In this document: positions 1 to 9,494 of the stretch, one piece after another
Numbering within the stretch: the stretch's first letter is position 1
Layout of the letters: each line of letters opens with the position of its first letter
Assembly: GCA_004014935.1 (NCBI GenBank)
Contig: CP025323.1
Location: forward strand, 2,108,001 to 2,172,000
Reading direction: 5' to 3'
DNA from: Saccharomycopsis malanga
Lineage: Eukaryota; Ascomycota; Saccharomycetes; Ascoideales; Saccharomycopsidaceae
DNA: 64,000 nucleotides
Notes under the pieces: generated by a model
The model's database searches: none
What the model was told of the DNA's origin: nothing
The model's input: only the letters and a program-made list of their open reading frames with translations
Program-made: the position numbers and the translations under genes

Positions 1-2
1 TA

Positions 3-596
3 GAGTATTTGGCCACTGGAACTCTTGATTCTAGCGTGTTGTCCCGCTATGCTGCTCTTACTGCTGCTTACGGCGACGATGACGACAGTTCCAATACTGA
101 GACATATACTGATAGTTCTGATACTGATTTTTATACAGACAGTGACAGTTCCTACTACCAAAGCAGTAGTTTGACTTCTTCTTCTGCTTCTTCTTCTGCT
201 TCTGCATCTGCATCTGCATCTGCTTCTGCTTCTTCTATTTCTTCCACATCTTCTTCTGCTGCTTCTTCTGCTGCTTCTTCTGCTGCTTCTTCTGCTGACT
301 TGGCATCTTCCACTATTTCCAAGACCGTTTCCGAAACTTCTTATTCTTCAAACATCACATCAGTTGAATCTGCTGCCAAATCCACTTTAAAGACTTCTTC
401 TTTACATTCTTCTAAAAACCACACTTCCGCAGAATCTGCTGCCAAATCTTCTTCAAAAGCTTCTTCCTCTGCTTCTTCTGGCACTTCTTCTGGAAGCGCC
501 GCCAACAAACTTTCTTTCAACTATGTGGATCTTAGCTGGGCATCAGGTGCCAGTATTGCTGTTGCCGGTCTTGTTGGAATTTTAGCTATAATCTAA
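3..596 (+). CDS. 3' part of a GPI-anchored Ser/Ala-rich cell-wall protein (5' end outside window)
   Basis: The reading frame is already open at the left edge (Glu-Tyr-Leu-Ala from base 3) and runs to TAA at 594-596, so the N-terminus lies outside the window. About 198 residues are visible. An acidic stretch (GDDDDSS) is followed by about 110 residues that are almost all Ser and Ala with some Thr, encoded by TCT/GCT/GCA repeats. The protein ends in a small-residue spacer and a hydrophobic C-terminal tail (VAGLVGILAII). This is the standard layout of a yeast GPI-anchored wall protein: O-mannosylated stalk, omega site near the small residues, and a transamidase signal. The catalytic or adhesive domain is not visible, so I cannot tell whether it is a glucanosyltransferase, protease, adhesin or other. 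The repeat coding makes the stalk prone to length change. Confidence 0.7.
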   Translation, partial: EYLATGTLDSSVLSRYAALTAAYGDDDDSSNTETYTDSSDTDFYTDSDSSYYQSSSLTSSSASSSASASASASASASSISSTSSSAASSAASSAASSADLASSTISKTVSETSYSSNITSVESAAKSTLKTSSLHSSKNHTSAESAAKSSSKASSSASSGTSSGSAANKLSFNYVDLSWASGASIAVAGLVGILAII

Positions 597-1192
597 TGAT
601 TATTTTAGACAATTTTCAGATCCACACTGCTATCGTTTTCTTCAACAAAACAACAAGATAGCCCTTTTAACGTTTATTTCCATCTTCTAGACTAATGATT
701 TTCTTTCTTACTAGATTGTCTTGTTACCTTCTTAATTTAATACTCTACTGTTTATACAATTTTTAAAGGAAAACTTGTAAAGGGCAATTTTTTGCCAATG
801 GTTCTTGTTAAAGTAATACATCTACAGGCCTCTCCAGCTGTTAGCTCAATAGCCTTTTTGACATGTTTCTTTCTCACCAACAATCTCCTATAATGTCAAG
901 GTTGTATTCTATCGTACCAACTTTTAGTTAATCTTTTTCCATCAATTTTTAAAATTAGTACCAACGTGATACCAACAGCCAATACTAAAGCAGACCTTCA
1001 AAAATGCATATAGCAAGATCATGTCGCTTTTCTCATTACTTTGTTGAAAAAACATCCAATCAAATATAGGTTATCAATTTGCCAGGATTGGCTGTAGTCA
1101 TATATCGCGCTTTTTTGAAAAACGCAAAAAAGAGTTAAAGCTAATTATTATTTCACATTTACCTAAAAAAAATATAAAATTGAAAAATATAT

Positions 1193-1354
1193 AATAGTAG
1201 TAGTATGAACTAAATTTACACTGATCTATTTCAAAAAAGAGCCCAAAAAGGTAACTAAAACAGACTCCTGTGTGAATTGAGCCCTTCTTCTTCAAATTGG
1301 CGTCTAAAGAAAAAACAGCAAGGCACATAACCCGTCCAACTGTGCTACGGAAGC
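1193..1354 (-). repeat. tRNA-like relic with trinucleotide tail (possible short SINE)
   Basis: Reading the minus strand, GCTTCCGTAGCACAGTTGG looks like a tRNA 5' end. It has a good A box (TAGCACAGTTGG) and a 4-bp D stem (GCAC/GTGC). About 60 nt on, GGGCTCAATTC resembles a B box. The segment ends in TACTACTACTATTAT, like a SINE tail. The acceptor stem has no 3' partner, so this is not a working tRNA gene. No target-site duplication was seen. A chance resemblance is possible. Confidence 0.35.
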
Positions 1355-1484
1355 TTTTACTCCGGGTAATCTTGACTCCCTGGTAGAGATACTACTATAT
1401 AATGTTTCTAATCGCATCATTAGTGGTAAACTCCTATATGCTTGTTAATCCTAAGATTTGATCAAATAGATAAATTTGGCTCCA

Positions 1485-1640
1485 TTATTTCCTGTTTTTC
1501 TTTTACAATTGCTCTCATTGCTTCATTTTACTAATTCTTATTGGCTAATTCTTACTGGATAATTCTTATTGGTTCGACTTATCAGTCGATGCTCAAATCA
1601 TAGCCACTTCCTCTTTGTTTCGTTAAACTGATGGCAACAT
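1485..1640 (+). repeat. Fragment resembling the fossil LTR-like repeat at 13.0-13.3 kb
   Basis: The order of short blocks (ACTAATTCTTATTGGCTA, then GTCGATGCTCAAA, then CACTTCCTCTTTGTTTC) follows the same order as at about 13105-13170. This suggests two old copies of one element. Degraded, low certainty. Confidence 0.3.
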
Positions 1641-2270
1641 CGGTGAAAAGACACTTAGTTAGTCTGGTAAACCATCTTCGTTTGCAAGTAACAGTATATA
1701 GTTTCTATTTTTTACGAAATTTAATTTCTCGATAACTAGATAATAACCAAGATAATTCTTATTCCACGAATAAAAAACTTCAAATAAAATATTTATGGTT
1801 GTTTTTTATGAGAATAAAAATAGTGAACTAAAGTGCAAATATATGTATAAGTATAGAATGTTTGTCACCAACTATGTATAGCGGCTTTTGTAGAAAGATG
1901 TTCAAACCTACTGCAAAAGCTTTGGAAAAGCAGCATATTATTGGGGAGCTAAACTTTAAAGCTCATTTGCATGCCTGCCAACGGAGTGTATATTATTATA
2001 AGTCAGTTTATTTAGTTGTTTTACCAGCACCCATATCTTCATTACTCTAATATTAATAATCAGGTAGTTTAAATTTCAACAGCAAAGGGGTATCAGCACT
2101 CTTTGGAGATAAATTACCCAGGTTGAAGGTTCGTAGCTCTAGTACAGTTGGTAAGGCTTGGTAGATGCAATACACCATATTTATGACCTTGTATATACTA
2201 CATTTTAGTAGTTTTGACAAAATATAAGTAACACTGCTATTGGGCTGTTACATGCATCTTACTATACAAT

Positions 2271-2621
2271 CATATCATATATATTGAGCCCAGCACATGT
2301 CAGTTCGTATATACGCGCTAATGATGATATGTAATGATAATAATTTATATTTGGAGTCCTATTTGGAGCTCAGTACATACTAATTCCGTATACGCTGTCT
2401 GAAGCGATCATAATTTTCTCACTTTATTAACTGGAAACTAAGCATTTATTGGTCTGTTTCAGACAGTTGCACTTGCCTGTGAATTTATTTTCAGCATGGT
2501 AAAAAGCAATCGTGTGGGGAATCGAACCTATGTGTCTGTTTGACAAAATTATTCACTGAAATAATCTTCCAGGTCTTTTTCTCTTCTCCGAGAGCACTGG
2601 CCATACGGCCCCGCGGCTATG
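2271..2621 (-). mobile_element. SINE-A copy, long form, with 12-bp target-site duplication
   Basis: This full-length copy on the minus strand is flanked by a perfect 12-bp direct repeat, TTACTATACAAT, at 2259-2270 and 2622-2633. The head (right end) has a GGCCGTATGGCCAGTG A-box-like block and a B box, GGTTCGATTCC, around 2518-2528. The tail side (left) shows the family's conserved 3' block (GTATATACGCGCTA, GAGCCCAG) twice, so the 3' end is internally duplicated. Head, body, tail and target-site duplication together are the hallmarks of a tRNA-derived SINE moved by LINE machinery. It lies 39 bp beyond the CFT2 stop codon, in sense with that gene. Confidence 0.8.
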
Positions 2622-2660
2622 TTACTATACAATTAGCACATATTAGCCAAGTACCAAAAC

Positions 2661-5285
2661 TCAAACGTAAGCCAACATATTTCTGACTTTTTCTCTGACC
2701 TCGTAAAACAATTGACAAGGCATTCCTTCAACAACAAAGTCGCCCTCTGTGATTTTCCTTATACAGATCTTTTCATCAATGACAAGAGTGCCTTCCCCTT
2801 TGAACTCAGCAGTGTGTTCGGAGCCGTCGCTGTAAATGTCTTTCAACTCTTTTAGCTTGATATCACCAATAGCCAAAGGCGTGTGTCTGATATTCATTAA
2901 CTGGGTGGTATTTTCAGGGATTGCTTTCAAACCAAGACCTTCTTTTGCCAATGCTTTTATATCTGTTGGATCGTTTTCTATTTTTACGTCTGGATCACTG
3001 GCGGGTTTGACATCGGTATTATTGTCAGTGCTATTGAGATCTTTGTTGGATTCCACGGCGATCTTTTCTACAGCATCGTTTTCAAGTTGCAGATCTTCGA
3101 TTTCGTTTCTTCGAACTATTGTGCCGATGACCTGGGCAATGCTGAAGCCGCCGGTGATTTTTTGCCATTTCAAGCTATTGGAAACGGAATTGTCCAACAA
3201 GATTTCAAAAGAAGCAATGCTATCATTGATTTTTATTTCTTCATTGTTGTGGACCTGCACTAGATCAAAGAGCTTGTTATCAGCAGCTGTTTGAAGACTG
3301 GCGTTGCCGTGGAAATTCAAACGGTTCTTGTTCATATTGATCAAGCTCAACTGTTTGTAGACCACCGCGGTGTTTTTCGGGTTGGTCAAGTCGCTTAGAA
3401 GAAGCAAATTACGGGGCTTTAACGATGGGATTATCAAAGACAAGGATCTCAAGTCGACCAAACCGGCAAGATCTACAAAGACAAGACCGCATTTGGTAAG
3501 AATAGAAAGGTTTTTCACCACTTGTTTACGGGGTTCGAACAAAGGAGTCAATTCAGTCATTTCGTCTGTTTTGCCAAGCTTGTCCTTGTCTTTCTTCTTC
3601 TCGGATTGTTTTGATGATAACGAGTCCTGGCCAAACCGACGTTTCTCGCCAACTCTGCTGCTGCCTTGACTGTTCAGACTGCGCATGTCATTCTTGGTGT
3701 CCTTGCGACTAAAGTCCTTTGGATTGATCACTTGGCCGTAGTCATCAAACTTGTATCTTTTTGCCATGTACGGAAACATTCTGTTTTTGCCTTTTGAGCT
3801 GCGCACGTCAATGTCTAACGGCAAGTTTTCCTTCAAGTTTTCCTCCTTTTGTTTAGCTTGTTTTCTGACCAAATTAGTAGCGTCGTCGTCATCTTCGTCG
3901 TCGTCGTCGTCATCGTCGTCATCTTCGTCATCGTCATCTTCCAAGATGTTGTCTTCAAGCTTGAACAACTCGTCTTCCTTGACCACGTCTTGTTTGAGCT
4001 TTTTAGCGGTTTGTCTTTTGGTTTTGACTGACTCAGTGTAATCTTCGAGCTCTTTTCCAACCAAATGCTGTTCTGCAAGCTGCGTCACTTGCAAGTTGCT
4101 CTGGTAAGGCACGGCAATGCCGTCTGACGGTTTTCCATTGTTACGCAGGGCAGCAGCAGCTTCCCAGTACTCATACAACTGATGAGCCAAGGTCCCAGCC
4201 TCGGCACGTTCTGTAAGCAATACGGTGGTTGTGGGGTCATTGCACAATCTTACAAAGCAGTCGAAGGCAGGAGACCCACTTTCCAAGCCTGCGCCATAGC
4301 AAAACACCACTTTGGACCCTTGCAACTTGTCCAATTCCAAATGGTCGACCAACGTGACCGTGGACGCAGCAAAAGGCACCTTGCCGCGAGAATGCCACTC
4401 CTTGGTCACCGCAGGCAGCATCCATTCCAACATGGAGCCCGCATACGTGAGGGCCCGGGTCCCGGTGCGGGCAAGAAGATACACCTGGTACGGCAACGAC
4501 CGAAGATGGTCGTCAATAAGATGCACCAACTCCAAAAGACGCGACCCCAACGTCACCGGCAACAACACGGTTCCCGAGTTCTGCAATGTCGCGTCCACCA
4601 ACGAAAGAAACTTGTCCACACGCTTGGCATACGACAACGTGGAGCCCACCATCGCCGACGTCACCATTACAGACGGTCTAGCCAACGCAGGAACTGGGTT
4701 TCCGTTCTCCTGCAACACCCTGGCGCCCTCCAAAAACGAGTCGCGCGAATGGTTCCATGCTGGAGCATAGATAACCTTCTCTGTATTCTTGCCAAAGAGC
4801 CAGATGATGCCGCCCAACGTATGGCCTGCGTTCATCGCTGTGACCGTCACACTGTCGCCTTTGCCTCGCATCACCGTCGACTGGTTGTGCTTCAACAACG
4901 TCACGTTGTCAAACGCCTCTTCGATGTCTTCAAGCTCCAATTCGTGGCCCTGGATCGGCCCCACAACCCCAGTTGTCCGATACGCCTCAATCGTCTCCAC
5001 CCGGCCCAAATTCGCAACCGGCGACGTCAGATACACCGGGATCGACCGCACCGCCGCACTCCGCTTGTACAAATACGCATATGCTCCCAAGAACATCATC
5101 AGAGGATGCGAAAGTAAGATCGCATCAACACTGCTCATCACCGTCTCCAAATGCCAAAGATCCGTCCTCGTGTCCCATCCTGGATCCGCTAATATCCGCA
5201 TATCGTCGTCAAACGTCAAAAGCGACGCCCGAATCTTCGGATCCTCGGCCTGTTCTGGCGGAACTATAGACGTAAATGTAAACAT
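2661..5285 (-). CDS. CFT2: Cleavage factor two subunit, CPSF100 homologue
   Basis: Scaffold subunit of the nuclear cleavage and polyadenylation factor (CPF), which cuts pre-mRNA 3' ends together with the CPSF73/Ysh1 nuclease. The 874-residue product begins MFTFTSIVPPEQ and contains LADPGWD, VDAILLSHP and AYNAG-like segments (here AMNAG) of the metallo-beta-lactamase fold. These are followed by a beta-CASP region including LARTGTRALTYAGSMLEW. The histidine-rich HxHxDH metal site is missing, as expected for the inactive CPSF100 partner of CPSF73. A poly-Asp tract at about residues 443-468 is encoded by a GAC/GAT microsatellite (forward 3880-3955) in the linker. The ATG at 5285 was chosen because the open frame upstream of it contains no other ATG. 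A SINE-A copy lies directly downstream. Confidence 0.92.
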   Translation of the reverse strand: MFTFTSIVPPEQAEDPKIRASLLTFDDDMRILADPGWDTRTDLWHLETVMSSVDAILLSHPLMMFLGAYAYLYKRSAAVRSIPVYLTSPVANLGRVETIEAYRTTGVVGPIQGHELELEDIEEAFDNVTLLKHNQSTVMRGKGDSVTVTAMNAGHTLGGIIWLFGKNTEKVIYAPAWNHSRDSFLEGARVLQENGNPVPALARPSVMVTSAMVGSTLSYAKRVDKFLSLVDATLQNSGTVLLPVTLGSRLLELVHLIDDHLRSLPYQVYLLARTGTRALTYAGSMLEWMLPAVTKEWHSRGKVPFAASTVTLVDHLELDKLQGSKVVFCYGAGLESGSPAFDCFVRLCNDPTTTVLLTERAEAGTLAHQLYEYWEAAAALRNNGKPSDGIAVPYQSNLQVTQLAEQHLVGKELEDYTESVKTKRQTAKKLKQDVVKEDELFKLEDNILEDDDDEDDDDDDDDDEDDDDATNLVRKQAKQKEENLKENLPLDIDVRSSKGKNRMFPYMAKRYKFDDYGQVINPKDFSRKDTKNDMRSLNSQGSSRVGEKRRFGQDSLSSKQSEKKKDKDKLGKTDEMTELTPLFEPRKQVVKNLSILTKCGLVFVDLAGLVDLRSLSLIIPSLKPRNLLLLSDLTNPKNTAVVYKQLSLINMNKNRLNFHGNASLQTAADNKLFDLVQVHNNEEIKINDSIASFEILLDNSVSNSLKWQKITGGFSIAQVIGTIVRRNEIEDLQLENDAVEKIAVESNKDLNSTDNNTDVKPASDPDVKIENDPTDIKALAKEGLGLKAIPENTTQLMNIRHTPLAIGDIKLKELKDIYSDGSEHTAEFKGEGTLVIDEKICIRKITEGDFVVEGMPCQLFYEVREKVRNMLAYV

Positions 5286-5580
5286 ATTGCTTTGTTGGCG
5301 GCTATTGTAGTTTACAGTCTCCACTTGGTGCTCATTGCAATTTTATATTATTCATTTGGCGGGTGACTATGGCGCTTTTATGGCCGAGTTGGTAAACGCA
5401 CCGAAAGCCCTGGTTCGATTCGCCTTTATTCCGTTGTGAGAAAAAGAGATTTTATGAGTGAGCTTTTCAAGGCTAGTTGATTCATTACTGAAAAAAACTG
5501 ATTTTAAAAGTAGATTGGTCTGTAAAATACCAAATTCACATCTACTCTTTTCGCTATAGCCATGTATAATGATTATTTCT
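5286..5580. other. CFT2 upstream region with a tRNA relic
   Basis: About 300 bp upstream of CFT2. It contains the A-box/B-box pair at 5381-5423 and otherwise nothing I recognise. CFT2 and NSE4 are both on the minus strand, so this is CFT2 promoter rather than a divergent promoter. Confidence 0.5.
5372..5432 (+). repeat. Shortened tRNA-like relic (A box and B box only 20 nt apart)
   Basis: TGGCCGAGTTGG at 5381-5392 is a textbook A box and GGTTCGATTCGC at 5412-5423 is a close B box. Only about 19 nt separate them, too few for an anticodon arm, and there is no acceptor pairing. It shares GGTTCRATTCGCYTTTATT with the relic at 16758-16850. Probably an internally deleted tRNA pseudogene or small SINE. 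Confidence 0.45.
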
Positions 5581-5708
5581 TATATTTCAAGCCGGCCACT
5601 GGGCCATTTGGCTAATATAAGATATAATAATAATAATAATATCATATATTTCAAGCCGGCCACTGGGCCATTTGGCTAATATAAGATATAATAATAATAA
5701 TAATATCA
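5581..5708 (-). repeat. Perfect 64-bp tandem duplication made of SINE-A head fused to tail
   Basis: Units 5581-5644 and 5645-5708 are identical. On the minus strand each unit is the SINE-A head (CCAAATGGCCCAGTGGCC) joined directly to the family's 3' end (CTTGAAATATA then TATTATTATTATTA), with the whole body missing. A longer SINE-A copy follows in register from 5709. The identity of the two units points to a recent duplication, or to tandem capture during insertion. Confidence 0.8.
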
Positions 5709-5880
5709 TATATTTCAAGCCCAGTACATATCACTTTCGTATATACGCGCTATGTCTAAGGGGACTTGGTAAAACCCAATCATGTCCTTTTGATCATAAA
5801 TGGCTCACCCATGTTCCTGTTAGGTCTTGTTTTTCTCTTCTTCGAGAGCTCTGACCACTGAGCCAAATGGCCCAGTGGCT
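5709..5880 (-). mobile_element. SINE-A copy, short form
   Basis: Minus-strand copy with a complete head (GGCCATTTGGCTCAGTGG), the CTCGAAGAAGAG block, and the 3' blocks TTACCAAGTCCCCTTAGACA and GCGCGTATATACGAAA, ending in the (TAT)n tail shared with the 64-bp duplication. The body between the head and the GATTGGGTTTTACC block is short, as in the copies at 13326, 20551 and 36722. No clear target-site duplication was found. Confidence 0.7.
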
Positions 5881-5884
5881 TTAT

Positions 5885-5956
5885 AGTCTTCTTTTATCCT
5901 TTTTATATAGTTAGCTATCCATTCTCCGTTCAATACAAATCAATCTTTTCATTACA
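5885..5956 (+). repeat. Fossil LTR-like end fragment
   Basis: Shares TTTTATATAGTTAGCTATCC, CATTCTCC, CAATACAAATC and the terminal ATTACA with segments at 13240-13307 and, on the minus strand, 24876-24962. A TATA-like block followed by a common right end in three places suggests remnants of one solo-LTR family. A SINE-A fragment starts 6 bp further on. Degraded fragment. Confidence 0.35.
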
Positions 5957-5961
5957 CTATA

Positions 5962-6058
5962 CTAATATCTTATATTTCGAGCCCACTAAATATCATTTTC
6001 GCTATGTCTAATAAGACTTGATGAAGCAAAAATAATGTCCATCATACGGCCCACTGGC
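5962..6058 (-). mobile_element. SINE-A fragment with large internal deletion
   Basis: Minus-strand remnant keeping the 3' end (GGGCTCGAAATATAAGATATT) and the GCCAGTGGGCCGTATG-like head, with most of the body gone. It ends 17 bp beyond the NSE4 stop codon, in sense with NSE4. Confidence 0.6.
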
Positions 6059-6075
6059 ACATTTGACAAATGCTA

Positions 6076-8228
6076 TCAATTGGAATAATCTCTTTCGGGG
6101 ATAAAGCTATTTGTTATATTGAGCTTTTCGATCAAATGCTGCCATTTGGGATAATCCAAGGTGAAAATATAATGATTAACTTCACTTTCTTTAATCTTTG
6201 TATAAACACGGTTATTGTTTGGAACCTCTCTGATATCCCACGAGTCTGTTTCATTATTTCTGTAGACCACCACTTTTCCGTCTCGGACCAAGAAACTAGT
6301 GTAGAACATGTTTTCCACCGACTGGGCAAACGACGTGGGATTGATGAAGAAACGGAACAAATCCATTGGTTCTCCTTTGTTCTTTTGCAACATTTTGAAC
6401 ACCGCCCGCACAGCTTCCGCAGTATCGTCTTGGTTTTCCGTCAAGGCGTTGAAATCAGGCCGGTCTGCGGTAGTGGCACCGGATTGCGGCAAATCATCAC
6501 GTACTCGTTTCTTCACGGTCCTCACTTTTCTCTCAATAGTAAGTGGTCCTTTGAGAAAGTCAACCGTTATGGCCGCTACACTCAATTCTATATATAACGC
6601 CCCAAGTTTGATCAAGTTGAACTCTTCAAAGTTTGTATAACTATCTATTACTGCTTCTGACTCTTTCCGCCGTGCTTCCATCTCCCAAAGAGCCTCATCT
6701 GTGACTTGTCCATCTGGCCTCTGGATATCTGCTACGTTATTTGTAATTGCATCGAGATTTGAGGTTTCCTGTAATAAAAACCTTTTCGTGTTCCGCAAAA
6801 ACTCATCAATATTGATATGTTTTGCACTCTTGCCAATCTTCAAATTACGCACCGAAATCTCTGCCAAATCACTCACATTGGATAAAGATCGAGCATCATG
6901 TGTTTGAAGCACTTTGCTTAGGTATGAGATTTTCCTACTTTGCTGAAACAACTTGTCAATATTCTTCAAGTTTTCATGAACAACATCTAACCCACCTGGG
7001 CGCGCCACTTGTGCTCTTTGGTCTGTTTTAGTTAGTATTCTGTGCTCTTGACTAGGCTTACTGTTGACTAGGCTTGAAGTGCTGCAAAGTGAGAACTAGT
7101 AGTTTTTGATATTGTTAAAGATATGATTAAATGTGTTTTTGCCAGATACTATTTTTGATTAAGGTGGGGGTATTATGCTTTGTCTTGATAACATTTAAAC
7201 AAATTGGCCCATAATGATGTGATTATGCGACTTGGTGGACAAAGTAGTTTTGAAATCAGTTGTTAAAATAGGCTCACAAAACCTGCTATGTACTGGGCAA
7301 GAAATATAGGATTATTACTAAGCTTATAGGCTTTTGGGTGTGCCGTATATCATGGGCATTCAGCTAAAGTATAAATCTCTTGTGTGGGGCGATTATTTTT
7401 TGAAAACTATGAATATTCTTGAACCGTATCTGACATTTTTAAACAAAAGATTGTGATTCTCAGCAGAACTTGAATTGTGCTTACACAATATTGAAAATTA
7501 ACACTCTCAAATACTGCAGATGATTCAAATACCTTTTAATACAGCCTGGTGATACTGCATCATAGAACCAGACGGTAAAACACAATGGTACTTGTATGGC
7601 TGAATGATTTATGCAATTTATGATAATTTTTCAGTGCACTCCATGATAATGCATTCGAATAAAACTTTACGATAATAAATTTAAACAGTATCTCATAATA
7701 AATCTTGAAAATATCAATCTACTCTTCTCAATTCAGCTACCTCTCCTGACTTCTAACAATACTCCAACAATTTCTAGTCAAATTCTCCCAAAAACTACAC
7801 CTTATCTTTTTATACATACGTATCATTATTGAATTTAACTGACGATACGTCGTTGTAAGTGTTTTTTCATTTTCTTCACTTTGACTCAAAGTTATTCCTG
7901 ATTCCTCTTCCTCTTCCTCTTCCTCTTCCTCTTCCTCTTCCTCTTCCTCTTCCTCTTCCTCTTCCTCTTCCTCTTCCTCTTCCTCTTCCTCTTCCTCTTC
8001 CTCTTCCTCTTCCTCTTCCTCTTCCTCTTCTTCTTCCTCTTCCTCTTCTTCTTCCTCTTCTTTTTCTTCCTCTTCTACTTCTTCTTGATCCCCGTCATCC
8101 TCTTCATCATCATCTTCTCCACTTTCCTCGCGTTTCCGCTTAATACCTAAACTAACATTTCCCCCACCATTTTCACCCACTCTTCTCTCAAATTCTCCGG
8201 AAGATTCCAGCACCGCCATTCCATCCAT
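6076..8228 (-). CDS. NSE4: SMC5-SMC6 complex kleisin Nse4, two exons (6076-7022 and 7820-8228)
   Basis: Kleisin that bridges the Smc5 and Smc6 heads in the DNA-repair SMC complex. Exon 2 carries the family core: RAQVARPGG, ISVRNLKIGKS, FNLIKLGALY, and the C-terminal winged-helix segment with FRFFINPTSFAQSVENMFY. It has no usable ATG of its own. Exon 1 supplies the start (ATG at 8228), an acidic N-terminus, 53 consecutive Glu codons (forward 7902-8060) and the conserved helix TYRQLNSIM. Splicing donor GTATGT (7814-7819) to the acceptor after TACTAAC (7031-7037) gives YRQLNSIMI-HQRAQVAR, colinear with the recalled budding-yeast sequence YRDLESEM-HKGRAQVTR. The frame stays open (409 + 947 nt, 451 residues). 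The 53-Glu run is unusual. A SINE-A remnant lies just downstream. Confidence 0.9.
7023..7819 (-). other. 797-nt intron of NSE4
   Basis: Donor GTATGT, branch TACTAAC, acceptor ACAG 8 nt after the branch motif. I see no gene, SINE or snoRNA box pair inside it. Long for a budding-yeast intron. Confidence 0.8.
7902..8060 (-). repeat. GAGGAA hexanucleotide microsatellite coding poly-Glu in NSE4
   Basis: A run of TTCCTC on the plus strand, with a few TTCTTC interruptions at the right end. It reads as 53 uninterrupted Glu codons on the minus strand. The length is a multiple of 3 and the repeat unit is 6, so gains and losses keep frame. Confidence 0.95.
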
Positions 8229-8470
8229 CTCAAATACCGTCTCTGTAATACACCCTACGCTTAGCTTGTTATTACTGACTGTTTTGGCCCCATTTGTCGA
8301 GAAAGTCTGTTATTATTGATCAGTCTCTTTTTTTTAATCTCATCCCATGCAATTCAATGCATGGTTACGCGTCCATCAGCTGATGCTGAAATTTTCACTA
8401 GTGAAAAGTATGTAGGTAATGAGGAGGTGATATAAATAAGACCTATCAAGTTTAAATATTGGTGTTAAAA
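8229..8470. promoter_or_regulatory. Divergent NSE4/POP6 promoter with an MCB-like ACGCGT
   Basis: The 242 bp between the NSE4 and POP6 start codons contain ACGCGT at 8367-8372, about 140 bp upstream of NSE4. In budding yeasts ACGCGT is the MBF (G1/S) site and would fit a chromosome-structure gene. One short palindromic site is weak evidence. Confidence 0.35.
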
Positions 8471-9253
8471 ATGGTAGCCGAGAAGAGGGTGTTGTTGGAC
8501 AGCTCTTCGGAGCAGGAAGACAAGAAACAAAAAGGAGTTAAGCAGGATTCAGAAGGAATCGATAGTAGCGTGAAGGAGCCAGAATTGGTGAATATGGTGG
8601 ATTCTGTCTACAATTCATTATCTACTAGTAGCAGTGTGATGGAAATTAATGAAGAAGATGTAGTGCGGTTTCGGTTTAGGGACCATGTAGATTCCATAGT
8701 AATGCAATTAAAGGAGGATCTCAGTAGCCCGGAAAAACCAGAAAATGGACTTGGGCTTATAGTGGTAAAACCCAATGATGATATCAACAAACAAATCAAT
8801 AAAGCATATGTTTCAATAAAAGAGGAAAACAAAGGTGTATTGTTTGTTGCCCAGGGCAAAGGGGCACAAAAATTGACCTCAATTGTAGAAATTGTAAAGC
8901 AAAAGATATGTTCTGGAGAGGAGATTGTTCTCTTGAATAAAAAAAAGCAGAATATCCAGGAATCAATCAACAATCCCTCAAGAAAGTTTGAAAAGAATCA
9001 ATATATACAGTACAACAGATTGACTTATTTCAAAACTGAATCTACCAGTAAAAAGAAAATAACAAAGAAAGAAACTAAGCAGACAAGGAGAGAAAAACTC
9101 TTGAAAGTGCTTGATCCAGCCCATCAAAAGGAAATTAGTGTTCCAGTGTTTTCAGTGGTGTTGCAAAACGTGGAATCCATCGACCATTCCAAAAACGACT
9201 ACAAAAATCTAAAGCTTATCGGTAATAAGTGGACAATCCAAACAAGTATGTAA
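8471..9253 (+). CDS. POP6: RNase P/MRP Alba-fold subunit, Pop6-like
   Basis: Probable protein subunit of RNase P and RNase MRP, where Pop6 pairs with Pop7 to bind the P3 RNA domain. The 260-residue product begins MVAEKRVLLDSS, and the frame upstream has no other ATG. After an acidic, Ser-rich N-terminal extension (about 80 residues) comes an Alba-like block, VVKPNDDINKQINKAYVSI, then GVLFVAQGKGAQKLTSIVEI. This is followed by QYNRLTYFKTE and VPVFSVVLQNVES. These segments align in order with the recalled yeast Pop6 blocks (KNDNIKKSVNKLDKQI, MLSILEIFKKGY, QWNKLTSF, VPILVTLVSDSE). It is about 100 residues longer than the S. cerevisiae protein, owing to the N-terminal extension and a Lys-rich insert. 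Another Alba-family protein remains possible. Confidence 0.72.
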   Translation: MVAEKRVLLDSSSEQEDKKQKGVKQDSEGIDSSVKEPELVNMVDSVYNSLSTSSSVMEINEEDVVRFRFRDHVDSIVMQLKEDLSSPEKPENGLGLIVVKPNDDINKQINKAYVSIKEENKGVLFVAQGKGAQKLTSIVEIVKQKICSGEEIVLLNKKKQNIQESINNPSRKFEKNQYIQYNRLTYFKTESTSKKKITKKETKQTRREKLLKVLDPAHQKEISVPVFSVVLQNVESIDHSKNDYKNLKLIGNKWTIQTSM

Positions 9254-9494
9254 AGTATATGATAACAAGAGGTTATAAATGTAATATAAGTTGCTTTTTA
9301 TGAGTTATTGATTACTGTAGGTTATAAATGTAATATAAAATTAATTCAAAAATTATAGATCATTATAGGTTATATATAAAATATTTTTCATAAATTATAG
9401 ATTACTGTGACCTTTCATGAGTTTTGTATTTCGAATAACGTACAACTATAAGTCAGTTGTGTAAATAAACATAGTCCAAAAATTGTAGTTTTCT
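9254..9494. other. POP6 3' flank, degenerate AT repeat
   Basis: Contains a repeated phrase, GTTATAAATGTAATATAA, twice with more diverged variants (9270-9400). No gene seen. Confidence 0.4.

Larger units (their letters stand above)
597..2258. other. Intergenic region, 3' flank of the GPI gene and of CFT2
   Basis: No credible gene was found in this 1.7 kb AT-rich stretch. It holds a tRNA-like relic (1193-1354) and a segment around 1485-1640 that resembles part of the 13.0-13.3 kb fossil repeat. Short open frames here lack good starts and recognisable domains. Confidence 0.5.

Noticed and set aside
4182-5310. Long plus-strand frames opposite CFT2 (up to about 310 codons)
   Set aside because: Antisense shadows of a well-conserved gene; Arg/His-rich composition without a domain.
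5381-5423. A functional tRNA gene upstream of CFT2
   Set aside because: A and B boxes are only about 19 nt apart and no acceptor or anticodon stem forms.
7737-8228. Stand-alone 163-codon poly-Glu gene
   Set aside because: Its codons before GTATGT match the Nse4 N-terminal helix and splice in phase to exon 2; the residues after the donor look non-coding. Treated as NSE4 exon 1.
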